From Symmachiella dynata (GTDB lineage: Bacteria; Planctomycetota; Planctomycetia; Planctomycetales; Planctomycetaceae): a stretch of 64,000 nt of DNA. Positions 53,889-63,279 of this stretch are shown piece after piece (within the stretch, counting starts at the first letter, position 1; the number at the start of each line of letters is the position of its first letter). The translations under genes and the position numbers were made by a program. The notes beneath the pieces are model-generated. The model was not told the DNA's origin. It saw only the letters and a list, made by a program, of their open reading frames with translations, and searched no databases. The stretch covers positions 4,269,001 to 4,333,000 of the forward strand of contig NZ_CP036276.1 of the NCBI RefSeq assembly GCF_007747995.1. The letters run 5' to 3'.

Positions 53889-56450
53889 TTAACCCTTGGT
53901 GATGACTTCGTCCAGATTCAACAGAATGTTGGCAACATGCAACCACGCAGCGAATTCGGCGGGGTCGATGTTTTCGTCGGCGTTCCAGGTGTCCGCTATT
54001 TTTTCCGCTGCGGCTGTGTCCTGTTGATAGCGTGCCAATTCCCGTTCATACCGCTCCGTGAGGATTGCCGTTTCCGCAGCATGGGGACGGCGACCGGTCG
54101 CGAGGCGAAACGCGTAATTGACACGTTGGGTGGGTGAGGCCTCCGGATGTTCGGTCAGCAACCGTCGCGACAGCGCCGCTGCCGCTTCGACAAATACCGG
54201 ATCATTCATCAGCGTCAGCGCTTGTAGCGGCGTGTTGGAACGACTCCGCTGGACCACGCACGCTTCACGACTGGGAGCGTCGAAATTAACGAAACTGGGA
54301 TAGGGGACGGTGCGCCGCCAATAGACATACACGCCGCGGCGATACAGATCTTCGCCCGTGCTGGTTTTCCACAAGTTGCTTGTGCGGCCGATGTGATTCC
54401 AAATCCCCTCTGGTTGTTGCGGAAACACCGGCGGACCGTGCATTTTGTCGCTAAGCAATCCGGAGACCGCCAGCGCGTTGTCACGAATCAATTCCGCCCG
54501 CATGCGAAAACGCGGCCCCCGCGCATACAGTCGATTGTACGGATCTTGCTCTAACAGTGAAGGAGTGATTTTTGAGGCTTGACGGTACGTAGCGGACGTG
54601 GCGATGAGCCGGTGCATCGCCTTCACGTTCCAGCCACTGTCCATGAATTCCGTGGCCAGCCAGTCGAGCAGTTGCGGATGCGTGGGGCGGCTGCCCTGCG
54701 TACCGAAATCCTCGGGCGTATTGACCAGCCCCTGCCCAAAAAACTCCGCCCAAAACCGATTCACCGTCACGCGGGCGACAAGCGGATTGTCTTGATCGAC
54801 CAGCCAGCGGGCCAAGTCCAAACGGTTTGGTTCGGCGGAGGCCGTGAAGGGATGCAGCACCGACGGCGTGCCTGGCTGGACCGCTTCACCGGGATTGAGA
54901 AAATTCCCACGATTGAACACGTGTGTCATCCGCGGTTGATCCTGCTCGGACATTACCAAGGTCGTCTCCACCGCCAGTTCTTCGGATCGTGATTTCAGTT
55001 CCTGCTGACGATCCGCCAGTTTTTGATAAGAGGCGAATTGCCGCAGGTAAAACTCAGTCAGTTGCTTTTGCTGTTTAGAATCTCGTTTCTCCGCAGCTAG
55101 GTTCAAAATCGCGCGAATGTTCTGTGGAATTTTATCGCCGCCCTCCTCCAGGTACGGCAGGTCGGTTTCCCAAGCCGCAAGGTTCTTGACGAGTTGCGAT
55201 TTGAGGACCTTGAGCGATTCGTTGGCCGCTTTCCATTCGGCATCGACCAAACGTCGCTGCGCCGTTTTCTGTTGCGGTTCGGGCAGTTCCATTTTCGGGC
55301 CCACGAAATCGCGATTGCGGTTATCGACTTCGATCTCTGGTTCGGTATTGTTGAAAAACGCGAACAGCCGGTAATAGTCCGCTTGCGAGATCGGGTCATA
55401 TTTATGGTCGTGGCATTGAGCACATTGGACCGTGAGCCCCAACCAGACCGTGCCGGTGGTGTTCACGCGATCAAAGACCGATAACACACGTTGTTCCTCG
55501 ACATCGGTGCCCGCCTCGACGTTGGCCATCGTGTTGCGATGAAATCCGCTGGCGATCCGTTGCGGCAGCGTCGCCTCCGGGAGTAAGTCGCCGGCGATTT
55601 GTTCGATCGTGAATTGATCAAACGGCATATTGTCGTTCAGCGCGCGAATCACCCAATCGCGATACGACCAAGCCTCGCGCCGCCCGTCGCGCTGATACCC
55701 ATTGCTATCGGCGAACCTTGCCGCATCTAACCAAGGCAGCGCCCAACGCTCGCCGTATTGTGGCGACGCCAATAACCGGTCGACGACCTTCTCATAGGCA
55801 TCGGGACTGTCGTCGGCCAAAAACGCATCGATCTCGGCAATCGTCGGCGGCAGCCCAATCAGATCCAGCGAAACGCGTCGCAGCAATTGCTCCTTGCTCG
55901 CCTCTGGCGAGGGCTGCAGATTGTCCGCTTCTAATTTCGCCAATATAAAAGCATCAATCGGATTGAGCGGCCAATCTTGATGATGCACTGATGGAAGTTC
56001 CGGACGAATCGGTTTTTCAAATGCCCAATGCCGGATCGTGCCGGCTTCTGCATCGTCGGGCCAATCGGCGCCCTGGTCGATCCAGGCACGAATCGTCGCG
56101 ATCTGCGCTGCGGTCAGTGGATCGGCGTCCAGCGGCATGCGATCCCCTTGGTCGTCACTGAGGATCCGTGCCAGCAGTAAACTTTCACCGCTCTGGCCGG
56201 GAACGACCACATTGCCAGAATCGCCGCCGCGCAGGAAAAGCTGTTTGTCGTCGACGCGAAATTCCGCCTCCTGCACCTTCTCACCGTGACAGGCCAGGCA
56301 ATGCTCGGCGAAGATCGGTTGAACGTCGCGCGCAAAGTCGATGCGTGGCGGTTGCGCTGTTGCCGCATCGTCCCCCCAAGCCTGCCCCCCGATCGAGAGA
56401 GCGACCGTCAACAGCACGGCGAAACGTCGAAGACCGTTTGACGTAAACAT
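53889..56450 (-). CDS. PSCyt1-DUF1549-DUF1553 planctomycete cytochrome-type protein
   Basis: An 853-residue exported protein with the same order as 2155-4761. ATG 56450 follows AGGA by 8 bases and gives a signal peptide ([19 protein letters not shown]). The c-type heme motif CLACH is at 51-55 within the PSCyt1 domain ([20 protein letters not shown]), then DUF1549 (about 145-360; [20 protein letters not shown]), a second QCHDHKYDP motif near 345, a Lys/Gln-rich coiled coil (about 390-500) and DUF1553 ([20 protein letters not shown] to the end). It is the upstream member of an operon with the DUF1501 gene, 18 bp apart. The pair is assumed to act in the periplasm on an unknown substrate. Confidence 0.93.
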   Translation of the reverse strand: MFTSNGLRRFAVLLTVALSIGGQAWGDDAATAQPPRIDFARDVQPIFAEHCLACHGEKVQEAEFRVDDKQLFLRGGDSGNVVVPGQSGESLLLARILSDDQGDRMPLDADPLTAAQIATIRAWIDQGADWPDDAEAGTIRHWAFEKPIRPELPSVHHQDWPLNPIDAFILAKLEADNLQPSPEASKEQLLRRVSLDLIGLPPTIAEIDAFLADDSPDAYEKVVDRLLASPQYGERWALPWLDAARFADSNGYQRDGRREAWSYRDWVIRALNDNMPFDQFTIEQIAGDLLPEATLPQRIASGFHRNTMANVEAGTDVEEQRVLSVFDRVNTTGTVWLGLTVQCAQCHDHKYDPISQADYYRLFAFFNNTEPEIEVDNRNRDFVGPKMELPEPQQKTAQRRLVDAEWKAANESLKVLKSQLVKNLAAWETDLPYLEEGGDKIPQNIRAILNLAAEKRDSKQQKQLTEFYLRQFASYQKLADRQQELKSRSEELAVETTLVMSEQDQPRMTHVFNRGNFLNPGEAVQPGTPSVLHPFTASAEPNRLDLARWLVDQDNPLVARVTVNRFWAEFFGQGLVNTPEDFGTQGSRPTHPQLLDWLATEFMDSGWNVKAMHRLIATSATYRQASKITPSLLEQDPYNRLYARGPRFRMRAELIRDNALAVSGLLSDKMHGPPVFPQQPEGIWNHIGRTSNLWKTSTGEDLYRRGVYVYWRRTVPYPSFVNFDAPSREACVVQRSRSNTPLQALTLMNDPVFVEAAAALSRRLLTEHPEASPTQRVNYAFRLATGRRPHAAETAILTERYERELARYQQDTAAAEKIADTWNADENIDPAEFAAWLHVANILLNLDEVITKG

Positions 56451-56549
56451 GCGGTTTTCCTGCAGCGAGAAGAACGTAGCATTCTCTTCCATTGGACCAG
56501 ATTAGACGACGACTTTCCAGGGCGGATGGGTGTCGGCGTTGAGACGCCC

Positions 56550-57428
56550 TCAGCCTTCAACTCGCTCCATCACCGCCTGCCAAGCCGTCAAGCAATCCCC
56601 CACGGCCGCCACGTCGTGGACGCGAATGATATCGACCCCTTGTTGGGCCAAGGCAATCGCAACGCCGGCGGTGCCATGCACTCGTTCGTCGAGTGGTTTT
56701 CCCAGGACCTTGCCTAAAAACCGTTTGCGGGAATGACCAATCAAGACCGGGCAACCCAATTCTCGAAACCGGCCGATGTGTGACAGGATCTGCAGGTTGT
56801 GCTCCGCCGTTTTGCCAAATCCGATTCCCGGATCCAACACGATTCGCTCGTTAGCAATCCCCGCTGCGGCCAATTCCTCAAGCCGAGCGGTGAAGTGGTC
56901 GCAGATTTCAGTGATCACATTTTCATAATGCGGATCGTTCTGCATGGTCTGGGGTGTTCCCTGAATGTGCATCACGATCACGCCACAGTTTGACGCAGCA
57001 CAGACCGCCGGCATTTGCGGGTCGAAAGTTAGTCCCGAGATGTCGTTGACGATTGTTGCGCCGGCGGCGAGTGCTTGCCGAGCGACTTCGGCTTTGGTGG
57101 TATCGATTGAAATCGGGACCGACACTTCGCCGGCCAGACGTGAGACAACGGGAATCACGCGTCGCAATTCGTCAGTTGCGGAAACCGGTTCCGCACCGGG
57201 TCGTGTCGATTCGCCGCCAATATCCAAAAAGTCCGCGCCCGCCGCTTCGAGTTCCAAGGCATGCGCGACCGCCGCATCGACTTCGCAAAACTGCCCGCCA
57301 TCGGAAAAGCTATCGGGGGTGGTGTTCACAATCCCCATCAGCTTGGGGAAGCGCCCCAACGGGATCGGTATCTCCCCCACTTGCCAAGCGATCTGTGACT
57401 GAGATGGGGTACGGGAATTAGACATCAC
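56550..57428 (-). CDS. folP: Dihydropteroate synthase
   Basis: A 292-residue TIM-barrel enzyme of folate synthesis that joins hydroxymethyl-dihydropterin pyrophosphate and p-aminobenzoate. Both signatures are present: LMGIVNTTPDSFSDGG near 29-44 and FLDIGGESTRPGAEPVS near 61-78. Later conserved segments are IVNDISGLTFDPQMPAV, IVLDPGIGFGKTAEHNLQIL near 195-215 and CPVLIGHSRKRFLGKVLGKP near 225-245 (SRKxF). The short N-terminal lead is polar. It sits just upstream on the same strand of the DUF1549 gene with about 100 bp between, and no other folate gene is close. Confidence 0.97.
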   Translation of the reverse strand: MMSNSRTPSQSQIAWQVGEIPIPLGRFPKLMGIVNTTPDSFSDGGQFCEVDAAVAHALELEAAGADFLDIGGESTRPGAEPVSATDELRRVIPVVSRLAGEVSVPISIDTTKAEVARQALAAGATIVNDISGLTFDPQMPAVCAASNCGVIVMHIQGTPQTMQNDPHYENVITEICDHFTARLEELAAAGIANERIVLDPGIGFGKTAEHNLQILSHIGRFRELGCPVLIGHSRKRFLGKVLGKPLDERVHGTAGVAIALAQQGVDIIRVHDVAAVGDCLTAWQAVMERVEG

Positions 57429-57695
57429 GTTTCGGGCGGCCTTTGAGAATCAACAGCATGTCGGGAACACAGTTGTGGACAACGGGAATCAATTCCCAAA
57501 GCCCATCATAGGCCTGCCTTTGGGCTGACGCGACTCTCCAGGTTCAAAGTGGGTGGAGTTGTAACGACTGTGCTGTGACGCCTTTTTGAATCATCCCGCG
57601 CTTTCCGGCACAATTAGTGCACGTGCGACCACCAGCACCGGTTGGGTGCCCAACAAGTAAATTTGCTATATTTTTCCCAAAATGGCTGTTTGTCT

Positions 57696-57724
57696 TTGAC
57701 ATCCTAAGCCTTCTTCCCTATCTA
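57696..57724 (+). promoter_or_regulatory. Candidate sigma-70-type promoter for small CCAPA gene
   Basis: A perfect -35 TTGACA (57696-57701) is followed after 17 bases by TATCTA (57719-57724) and an AT-rich stretch. Transcription would begin near 57731, giving a leader of about 235 bases before the ATG at 57966. The -10 is imperfect. 57429-57695 shows no gene. Confidence 0.45.
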
Positions 57725-57781
57725 TATACGTAACACGAATCAACACATTGGAGCCTTCAGATGGTCTGGGGGTTTTCAAGA

Positions 57782-57849
57782 GATATGGCGAGGCAGCCAT
57801 ATCCTATATGTACATCCTGGTTGCCCGGAACCTTGCATCCCAGGCAACC
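57782..57849 (+). promoter_or_regulatory. Two hairpins in the leader of the small CCAPA gene
   Basis: GATATGGC (57782-57789) and GCCATATC (57796-57803) form a perfect 8-bp stem with a 6-base loop; GGTTGCC (57819-57825) and GGCAACC (57843-57849) form a second perfect 7-bp stem. Both lie in the long leader predicted from the promoter at 57696. They may stabilise or regulate the mRNA. Confidence 0.5.
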
Positions 57850-57965
57850 TACGCAAACATCCCTGTCTGTCCTGTTGGCGGGCTGGTGCGAACCCGAGTT
57901 GGGTTGGATTTTCGTTTGAGTGGTTTAGCAACTTTCCAATTTGAGTGAACTGCAGGAGGACTACG

Positions 57966-58448
57966 ATGAGTCGCAAAGTTTTGGGATTGTCGGCCGTTTT
58001 CGCCATGCTGGCGGGACTGGCTCTGACGGGTGGAAATCAAGTCGAAGCCGGTCTGTTCGGTGGCCACAAAAAGAGCTGTGGATGCTACCAAGAGCAAGGC
58101 TGCTTCAAGAAAGTCAAGCACAGCTGGTTCAAGAAGAAGCACCGTAAGAACCGCTGCTGTGGTCCAGTAGACACCTGCTGTGCTCCGGTTGACACCTGCT
58201 GCGCCCCGGCCAGCTGCTGTGCTCCGGCTCAATGTGCCCCGGCCCCGACTTGCTGTGCTCCGGCACCGACCTGCGAGCCCGCCTGTGCTCCGGCCACTTG
58301 CTGTGCCCCGGCTGCCACTTGCTGTGCCCCAGCGCCCAGCTGTGCAGGATCCTCGGCTGCTCCGCACGTCGAAGATGCTCCTCCGGCCCCGGCTCCGCCG
58401 GCCGAAGAAGCCCCGGCCCCGGCTCCCGCTCCGAAACCGGAAGCCTAA
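57966..58448 (+). CDS. Small secreted CCAPA-repeat protein
   Basis: A 160-residue secreted Cys/Ala/Pro-rich protein. AGGAGG is 6 bases before ATG 57966, and a signal peptide follows ([20 protein letters not shown], cleavage before AGLFGGH). The mature start AGLFGGH is the same as in the 427-residue protein at 5023-6306. Residues about 40-65 are basic with scattered Cys ([20 protein letters not shown]), then CCAPA-type units ([20 protein letters not shown], then [15 protein letters not shown]) to about 130, and an [14 protein letters not shown] tail. No enzyme motif is seen. It has its own promoter, structured leader and terminator, so it is a single-gene unit and perhaps highly expressed. A wall or surface role is inferred. 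Confidence 0.88.
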   Translation: MSRKVLGLSAVFAMLAGLALTGGNQVEAGLFGGHKKSCGCYQEQGCFKKVKHSWFKKKHRKNRCCGPVDTCCAPVDTCCAPASCCAPAQCAPAPTCCAPAPTCEPACAPATCCAPAATCCAPAPSCAGSSAAPHVEDAPPAPAPPAEEAPAPAPAPKPEA

Positions 58449-58500
58449 TCGATTGATCAGAATTGCCGTTCTCTAACGAGCGGCGAAACTGCGACATGGA

Positions 58501-58552
58501 ACCGGACTCAGATCTTTCCGCCTCACCGCGGATGATCGAGTCCGGTTTTTTT
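58501..58552 (+). terminator. Rho-independent terminator of small CCAPA gene
   Basis: ACCGGACTC (58501-58509) pairs perfectly with GAGTCCGGT and is followed at once by a run of seven T. It lies 52 bp after the stop at 58448. Confidence 0.93.
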
Positions 58553-58689
58553 GCGCGCTGTAATCACTGTCTCCCATTCCCGCGACAACACCAAACGGCC
58601 CCTAGTAGCGGTTGAGGACAGCCTGTTGTATCTTGAAGGTCGATCCAGAAAGTCCAATCCTATGATCTTCTATGGGAATCAAAATCGAC

Positions 58690-60084
58690 ATGACCATTCG
58701 ACACATGATCCTGACCTTGTCTCTGCTGGGTGCTGTTTGGCTGGGGGCCGATCGTATCCAAGCCGCCGAGCCGCCGCGGCCTAACTTTGTCATTTTTATG
58801 ACTGACGACCAACGCTTTGACGCGCTGAGTTGCGCCGGCAATACGATTCTGCAAACCCCTAACATCGACCGCTTGGCCGCCGAAGGTTTGCGATTCACGA
58901 ATATGTTCGTCACCAATTCACTCTGCGCTCCAAGCCGCGCGACATTGTTGACCGGACAATACTCTCACACACACGGCGTGCGCGACAACAAGAAAAAACG
59001 GATCCCCGCCACGACGCCGATCCTGCCGGAGATCCTCCGCGAGCAGGGTTACGAGGTCGCATTCTGCGGAAAATCCCACGTACGCGGCGCACTGCGTGAT
59101 CGCAAATGGGATTACTACTTCGGCTTCCAAGGACAGGGAAATTACCTCAAACCGGTGATCGCCGAGGGGGTCGACGGCGAGGATTTGCCCCGCGAAGGGT
59201 ACATGGACGATGTGGTCACCGGCAAAGCGGTGCAGTGGCTGAAGCGGCGCGATTCGGACAAGCCGTTTTGCCTGTTTGTGTGGTTCAAAGCCCCGCATCG
59301 CAGTTGGTTGCGGGCGCGGCGGCATCACGATTTATTCAAAGATGTCGCCATCCCCAAACCAAGCACCTATGACGCCGACCTCAAAGGCATGCCGGGAAAA
59401 CCGGACGCGTTTCGCAATGCCGATAACCGTATCGGGGATTTTAACGACGTTCGTTCATTAGACGGCTTCGTTAAGGACTACTACGCAACGTTGGTCGCCG
59501 TCGATGAGAACGTCGGCCGCGTCTATGACGCGCTCAAAGAGCTCAAAGAACTCGATGACACGGCCATTCTCTATACCTCGGACAATGGGTTTTTCCACGG
59601 AGAATGGCGGGCGTTTGACAAACGGTTGATGCACGAACCGTCCATCCGCGTGCCGCTATTGATCCGTTATCCCAAGCAGATAGCAGCGGGCCGCGTCGAT
59701 GACCGTATGGTGACCAACGTCGACATTGCCCCCACAGTGCTCGATTTGGCCAGCGTGAAAACTCCTGAATCGATGCACGGCCGCAGCACAGTGCCATTGT
59801 TCGCCGGAGACAAGGAGACCCCCTGGCGTGATGCTTGGCTGTACGAATACTACGAATTCCCCGGCGCGCACAGTGTCCGCAAACATCGCGGGGTCCGGAC
59901 CGATCGTTGGAAGTACATTCACTATTTCGCGGAACCGCAGGAATACGAGTTGTATGACCTGCAAGCCGATCCGGATGAAGTGCACAATCTCTACGGGCAA
60001 CCAGAGCACGAACAAACGGTGCAAATGCTGCGAAAGCGGTTGCTGGAATTACGCCGTGAAACGGGCGATCCCGATTTGCAGTGA
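58690..60084 (+). CDS. Secreted sulfatase (formylglycine type)
   Basis: A 464-residue exported arylsulfatase-family enzyme. ATG 58690 gives a signal peptide (MTIRHMILTLSLLGAVWLGA); ATG 58672 is in frame. The metal/substrate motif NFVIFMTDDQRFD is near 31-43 and the sulfatase signature CAPSRATLLTG starts at Cys79, the residue expected to be converted to formylglycine. GKSHVRGALRDRKWDYYFG near 125 and ILYTSDNGFFHGEWRAFDKR near 300 supply more active-site residues. The end has GVRTDRWKYIHYF and LYDLQADPDEVHNLY, typical of the family. It likely removes sulfate from polysaccharides. It is on its own between the CCAPA gene and a convergent lipoprotein gene. Confidence 0.95.
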   Translation: MTIRHMILTLSLLGAVWLGADRIQAAEPPRPNFVIFMTDDQRFDALSCAGNTILQTPNIDRLAAEGLRFTNMFVTNSLCAPSRATLLTGQYSHTHGVRDNKKKRIPATTPILPEILREQGYEVAFCGKSHVRGALRDRKWDYYFGFQGQGNYLKPVIAEGVDGEDLPREGYMDDVVTGKAVQWLKRRDSDKPFCLFVWFKAPHRSWLRARRHHDLFKDVAIPKPSTYDADLKGMPGKPDAFRNADNRIGDFNDVRSLDGFVKDYYATLVAVDENVGRVYDALKELKELDDTAILYTSDNGFFHGEWRAFDKRLMHEPSIRVPLLIRYPKQIAAGRVDDRMVTNVDIAPTVLDLASVKTPESMHGRSTVPLFAGDKETPWRDAWLYEYYEFPGAHSVRKHRGVRTDRWKYIHYFAEPQEYELYDLQADPDEVHNLYGQPEHEQTVQMLRKRLLELRRETGDPDLQ

Positions 60085-60085
60085 A

Positions 60086-60128
60086 TAAAAAAACGGCGGT
60101 CGCGATTTCCGAGAATCGCGACCGCCGT
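60086..60128 (-). terminator. Strong terminator between convergent genes
   Basis: A 15-bp perfect stem, ACGGCGGTCGCGATT (60093-60107) with AATCGCGACCGCCGT (60114-60128), loop TCCGAG. On the minus strand it is followed by seven T, so it ends the lipoprotein transcript; on the plus strand it may also stop the sulfatase transcript. Confidence 0.93.
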
Positions 60129-60160
60129 GGTCGTTTCGTGGTTGATGCCACAGCTTTGAT

Positions 60161-61549
60161 TTAGGCTTCTTCTTCCTCTTCGCCATCCGCCGGGGCCTCA
60201 TCGGCGGGATCCGGTAAAATGATGTCGTCTGCCGGAGGTTCAAAGTCGCCAGGTCCGGGTCCCGGGCCACCGGGTCCGCCCATTCCTTGCATCATGGCGA
60301 TCATCATGGCGGCTTGCATCAACGTTTGATAGTTGATGTCGTTCAAGCCTGCCATGTCGATCACGACGTCAGCACCGGCTTGTTCGGTGCTGATACCGGC
60401 CAACATCTTTTGCACTTCTTTCAGAACCGGCAACATCATTGAGGCGGGTCCCCCGGGAGGTGCAGCTTCCATTTGTTTCAACTGAGCATCCAACCCGGTG
60501 CTCGCCTCCTGTACGGATTGCGTGATCGCTTTCGCAAACTCACCAGCCGCCTGTTCGTCGACCAACGAAATGGTGGATTGCACGCGGATGTCCGGCGAGA
60601 TTGTCGCCCGAACGACAGCCATATCCAATTGCTCGGGAAGTTTCTCATAGGGTGTCCCGGCAGCACGATCCGTCTGGGAGGCTGCCATTTCGCGCAATTG
60701 GTCATTCACTTTCACCAACAACACAAGATCAGACGAAGCGTCGACTTTGGCTAAGGCTTCGGTCAACGGTGTTTTCACAGAACCTTTGCCATCAATCAAC
60801 TTTTTGATGACCGCTTCATCCTGCGCCACGATGGCGGTCGTCTCATCGGCTAACAGCACGTACGAGTCGGTAGCCTGCGGTTTCGGCGGCTCGAACGGAG
60901 AGGGTTCGGCTGCGTCATCCCCTTCAGCCGGCTTCGCTGGGACCGCATGATAAAAGGTGGTCCCGGCATACTCGACATCGACCAATTCAGCGATCTCATC
61001 GTTGTCGGCCGCCATTTTATCGAGCATCGCCTTGCCACCGTGTGGCTTGGAGAATGTGGCGACAATGGAAACGGGTTCCTGGATTCCTTCAGGCCCTGTG
61101 GGGGGGCCACCGCTGATGACGATTTCGTCGATGTCAGACGGGTCGACACCAAACTTTTGGGACGTTGCGGCCAATTGTCCGGCCACAGTGGGGTTTTCCG
61201 ACAACAACGGCGATTTGAGCAATTGCTGCGGATGAACCACCAAGACGGCAACCGCTTCGGGGAGCACGTAGGTGGTATCCACGCCAACTCTGTCGCCCGT
61301 GGCCATCGAAGTCGGTTTGCCAGTCGCCGCGGTTTTGGGCTGCTTCTCGGACTTCGGTTCGGTCTTTGCAGGTGTATCGGTTTTGGTTTCAGGGGTGGCG
61401 GCCACCTCAGGTTCACCCACTTTGGTGGTTCCTGCCGCAGCATCAGTCTCGGCCGGTTTTTCGGGCGTTTGGGCATCCTCGCCGCCGCCGCATCCTATAA
61501 AAGCGACCGACAATGCCAGCACGCCCGGCAACAGCAATAATCTACGCAT
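60161..61549 (-). CDS. Lipoprotein of unknown function with acidic tail
   Basis: A 462-residue lipoprotein. ATG 61549 is used: GAGGAG is 7 bases upstream and the start MRRLLLLPGVLALSVAFIGC gives a lipobox ending at Cys20; an in-frame ATG at 61636 would put 29 residues before it. A Thr/Pro/Lys/Glu linker (about 23-75) leads to a folded domain (about 85-400): ADTTYVLPEAVAVLVVHPQQ-like strand, IDEIVISGGPPTGPEGIQEP, DNEIAELVDVEYAGTTFYHA, YVLLADETTAIVAQDEAVIK and VLLVKVNDQLREMAASQTDR, a DUF3352-like repeat of strands and helices by eye. The end is Met/Gly/Pro-rich then Glu-rich (EEEEEA). No catalytic motif is seen. Confidence 0.82.
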   Translation of the reverse strand: MRRLLLLPGVLALSVAFIGCGGGEDAQTPEKPAETDAAAGTTKVGEPEVAATPETKTDTPAKTEPKSEKQPKTAATGKPTSMATGDRVGVDTTYVLPEAVAVLVVHPQQLLKSPLLSENPTVAGQLAATSQKFGVDPSDIDEIVISGGPPTGPEGIQEPVSIVATFSKPHGGKAMLDKMAADNDEIAELVDVEYAGTTFYHAVPAKPAEGDDAAEPSPFEPPKPQATDSYVLLADETTAIVAQDEAVIKKLIDGKGSVKTPLTEALAKVDASSDLVLLVKVNDQLREMAASQTDRAAGTPYEKLPEQLDMAVVRATISPDIRVQSTISLVDEQAAGEFAKAITQSVQEASTGLDAQLKQMEAAPPGGPASMMLPVLKEVQKMLAGISTEQAGADVVIDMAGLNDINYQTLMQAAMMIAMMQGMGGPGGPGPGPGDFEPPADDIILPDPADEAPADGEEEEEA

Positions 61550-62084
61550 CACAGCTCTCCTCAATCGGATGGAAAAAACAGCGCTGATGCCTGGACGCCA
61601 GTGACTGACGCCATTCAGCGCTTTTGACGATTTCAACCAGAATCACAACTGCACTTAGCAGTGCAACGTACGGAAACCCGCCCCGGATCAAAATCGCCCG
61701 TACTGATTTACAAACAATGCCCGTTTACAAAAAATGCCCGCTCGCAATAAACCACGGCACGAATTCCAGTGAGACGCACGCTGAGATTGGGCCGATGAAT
61801 GCTTCGTTGAAGTTTGCATTCATCATCCAACGACGACGGTTTACTAGCGCTGCACCGGTGACAATATGCGATCACTGATTGAAATACAAGATTTTCGACC
61901 GTCCGTTTCGCAATTTCGATTGATTGTCATCCCACCGGGCATCGAGTAACGTGGCGGTAGAGTTCAGCTGATGCTGGCCTTTGCCAGCCGCCGTATCGCA
62001 ATTGCGCAGGACGGCCCGATCCCTCTTCCCGATAAGAATAACCAACCGCGATTTGATTCATCGCTTCGCATGGAATTGAGCAAC
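61550..62084. other. Intergenic region without a convincing gene
   Basis: About 530 bp between divergent genes. It should hold both promoters. A frame open from 61971 leads into the SDR gene but has no family-like start. No RNA gene or strong repeat is seen. Confidence 0.4.
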
Positions 62085-62873
62085 ATGAGTATCTTAGACC
62101 GTTTTTCGCTGGCCGGAAAAGTTGCCCTCGTGACCGCCGGAGCGGGACCGCAATTCGGCAGCAGCCTCTCCGAAGGACTCGCCGAAGCCGGCGCCACGGT
62201 GATTACGGCTTCGCGATCACTGGAGCGGAATCAGGAGTTCGCGGCAAAGCTGCGAGAAAAAGGGTATGACGCACACGGAATGGAATTCGAATTGGGGGAT
62301 CCCGAATCGACGCAGCAACTTCACGATCAAATCATTAGCCAATTCGGAAAACTCGACGTGTTGGTGAATAGCGCACTGCAACGCGCCGGGCACGTCGGTG
62401 ACTTAAAGGCGCAGAACATGGACGTGTGGCGCAAGGCGGGCGAAGGGGATTTGGGCGGGTTGTTTCATATCTGCCAACTCTTTGTGGAAGACATGGTGCG
62501 TCAAGGTGGCGGATCGATTGTCAATATTTCCAGCATCTACGGCGTGGTCTCCAATGACCCCACATTGTACGAAGGGACCGACATGGTCCAACCGCCGACC
62601 TATACGTTCGTCAAAGCGGGAATGATCAATTTCACGCGGTATCTGGCGAGTTATTACGGCAAGCAGGGCGTGCGGGCCAATTGCATCAGCCCTGGCGGGT
62701 ACTTCAACAATCAACCACAATCGTTTGTGGACAACTACACCAAGCGCGTTCCGGTCGGCCGCATGCTGGACAACGAAGACATCAAAGGCGCGGTCGTCTT
62801 TTTAGCTTCCGAGGCGAGCAGCTACATCACCGGCGACAACCTGATGGTCGACGGCGGCTGGACCTGCATTTGA
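62085..62873 (+). CDS. SDR family oxidoreductase
   Basis: A 262-residue short-chain dehydrogenase/reductase. ATG 62085 (MSILDRFSLAGKVALVTAGA) is the family-like start; 62070 and 61971 are also in frame. The nucleotide-binding loop reads VTAGAGPQFGSSLSEGLAEAG, a TGxxxGxG motif altered at the first Gly-run. LDVLVNSALQRAG (usual NNAG is NSA), GSIVNISSIYGV with the catalytic Ser, and Tyr-x3-Lys in PTYTFVKAGMINFTRYLASY are present. ANCISPGGYFNNQP and ITGDNLMVDGGWTCI close the fold. It uses NAD(P)H; the substrate is unknown. It is followed 406 bp later by a Gfo/Idh/MocA gene. Confidence 0.92.
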   Translation: MSILDRFSLAGKVALVTAGAGPQFGSSLSEGLAEAGATVITASRSLERNQEFAAKLREKGYDAHGMEFELGDPESTQQLHDQIISQFGKLDVLVNSALQRAGHVGDLKAQNMDVWRKAGEGDLGGLFHICQLFVEDMVRQGGGSIVNISSIYGVVSNDPTLYEGTDMVQPPTYTFVKAGMINFTRYLASYYGKQGVRANCISPGGYFNNQPQSFVDNYTKRVPVGRMLDNEDIKGAVVFLASEASSYITGDNLMVDGGWTCI

Positions 62874-62890
62874 TATTTATGACGTGTCAT

Positions 62891-63132
62891 TTACCCCGAA
62901 GGGGTAACACATGCCAGCCCAGGGCAAGCGGCAAAGCCGCGCCGCCCTGGGGAATGGTTTGATTCGTTCGCACAAACCGAGAAGGGGTTTTTCAACCCAA
63001 TCAATCATAATTTCGCGATGAACCAGTGATTGAACAACCCCTTCAGGGTTGCGTTCCAATGTCTGTTCTCTAACCTAGGGTGCGCTCATTACATTCGCGA
63101 CCCTAGGCTAAGATGTCTCACGCCTTCGGCGT
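62891..63132. repeat. Mosaic of palindromic intergenic repeats
   Basis: In order: TTACCCC-gaa-GGGGTAA (62891-62907); a CCCAGGGC ... GCCCTGGG arm pair (62919-62951) around an inner GCGGC-aaa-GCCGC; an ACCC-ccttca-GGGT hairpin near 63035-63050; CCTAGGGT ... ACCCTAGG (63073-63107); and CGCC-ttcg-GCG (63121-63131). The stretch 62874-63279 has no gene. It resembles REP-type elements. Confidence 0.75.
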
Positions 63133-63279
63133 TCAAATGCCAACTGAGTTTCTTGGTCATGATGTTGGTCAAGAGACGAAGAACAGAATTCCTGACTGCC
63201 CAATCCTAGACGGTCTATCGCCCACGCATTCTGCGATACACCTTTAAATGGCTATCACATAATCAAAACGGACGCTTCC

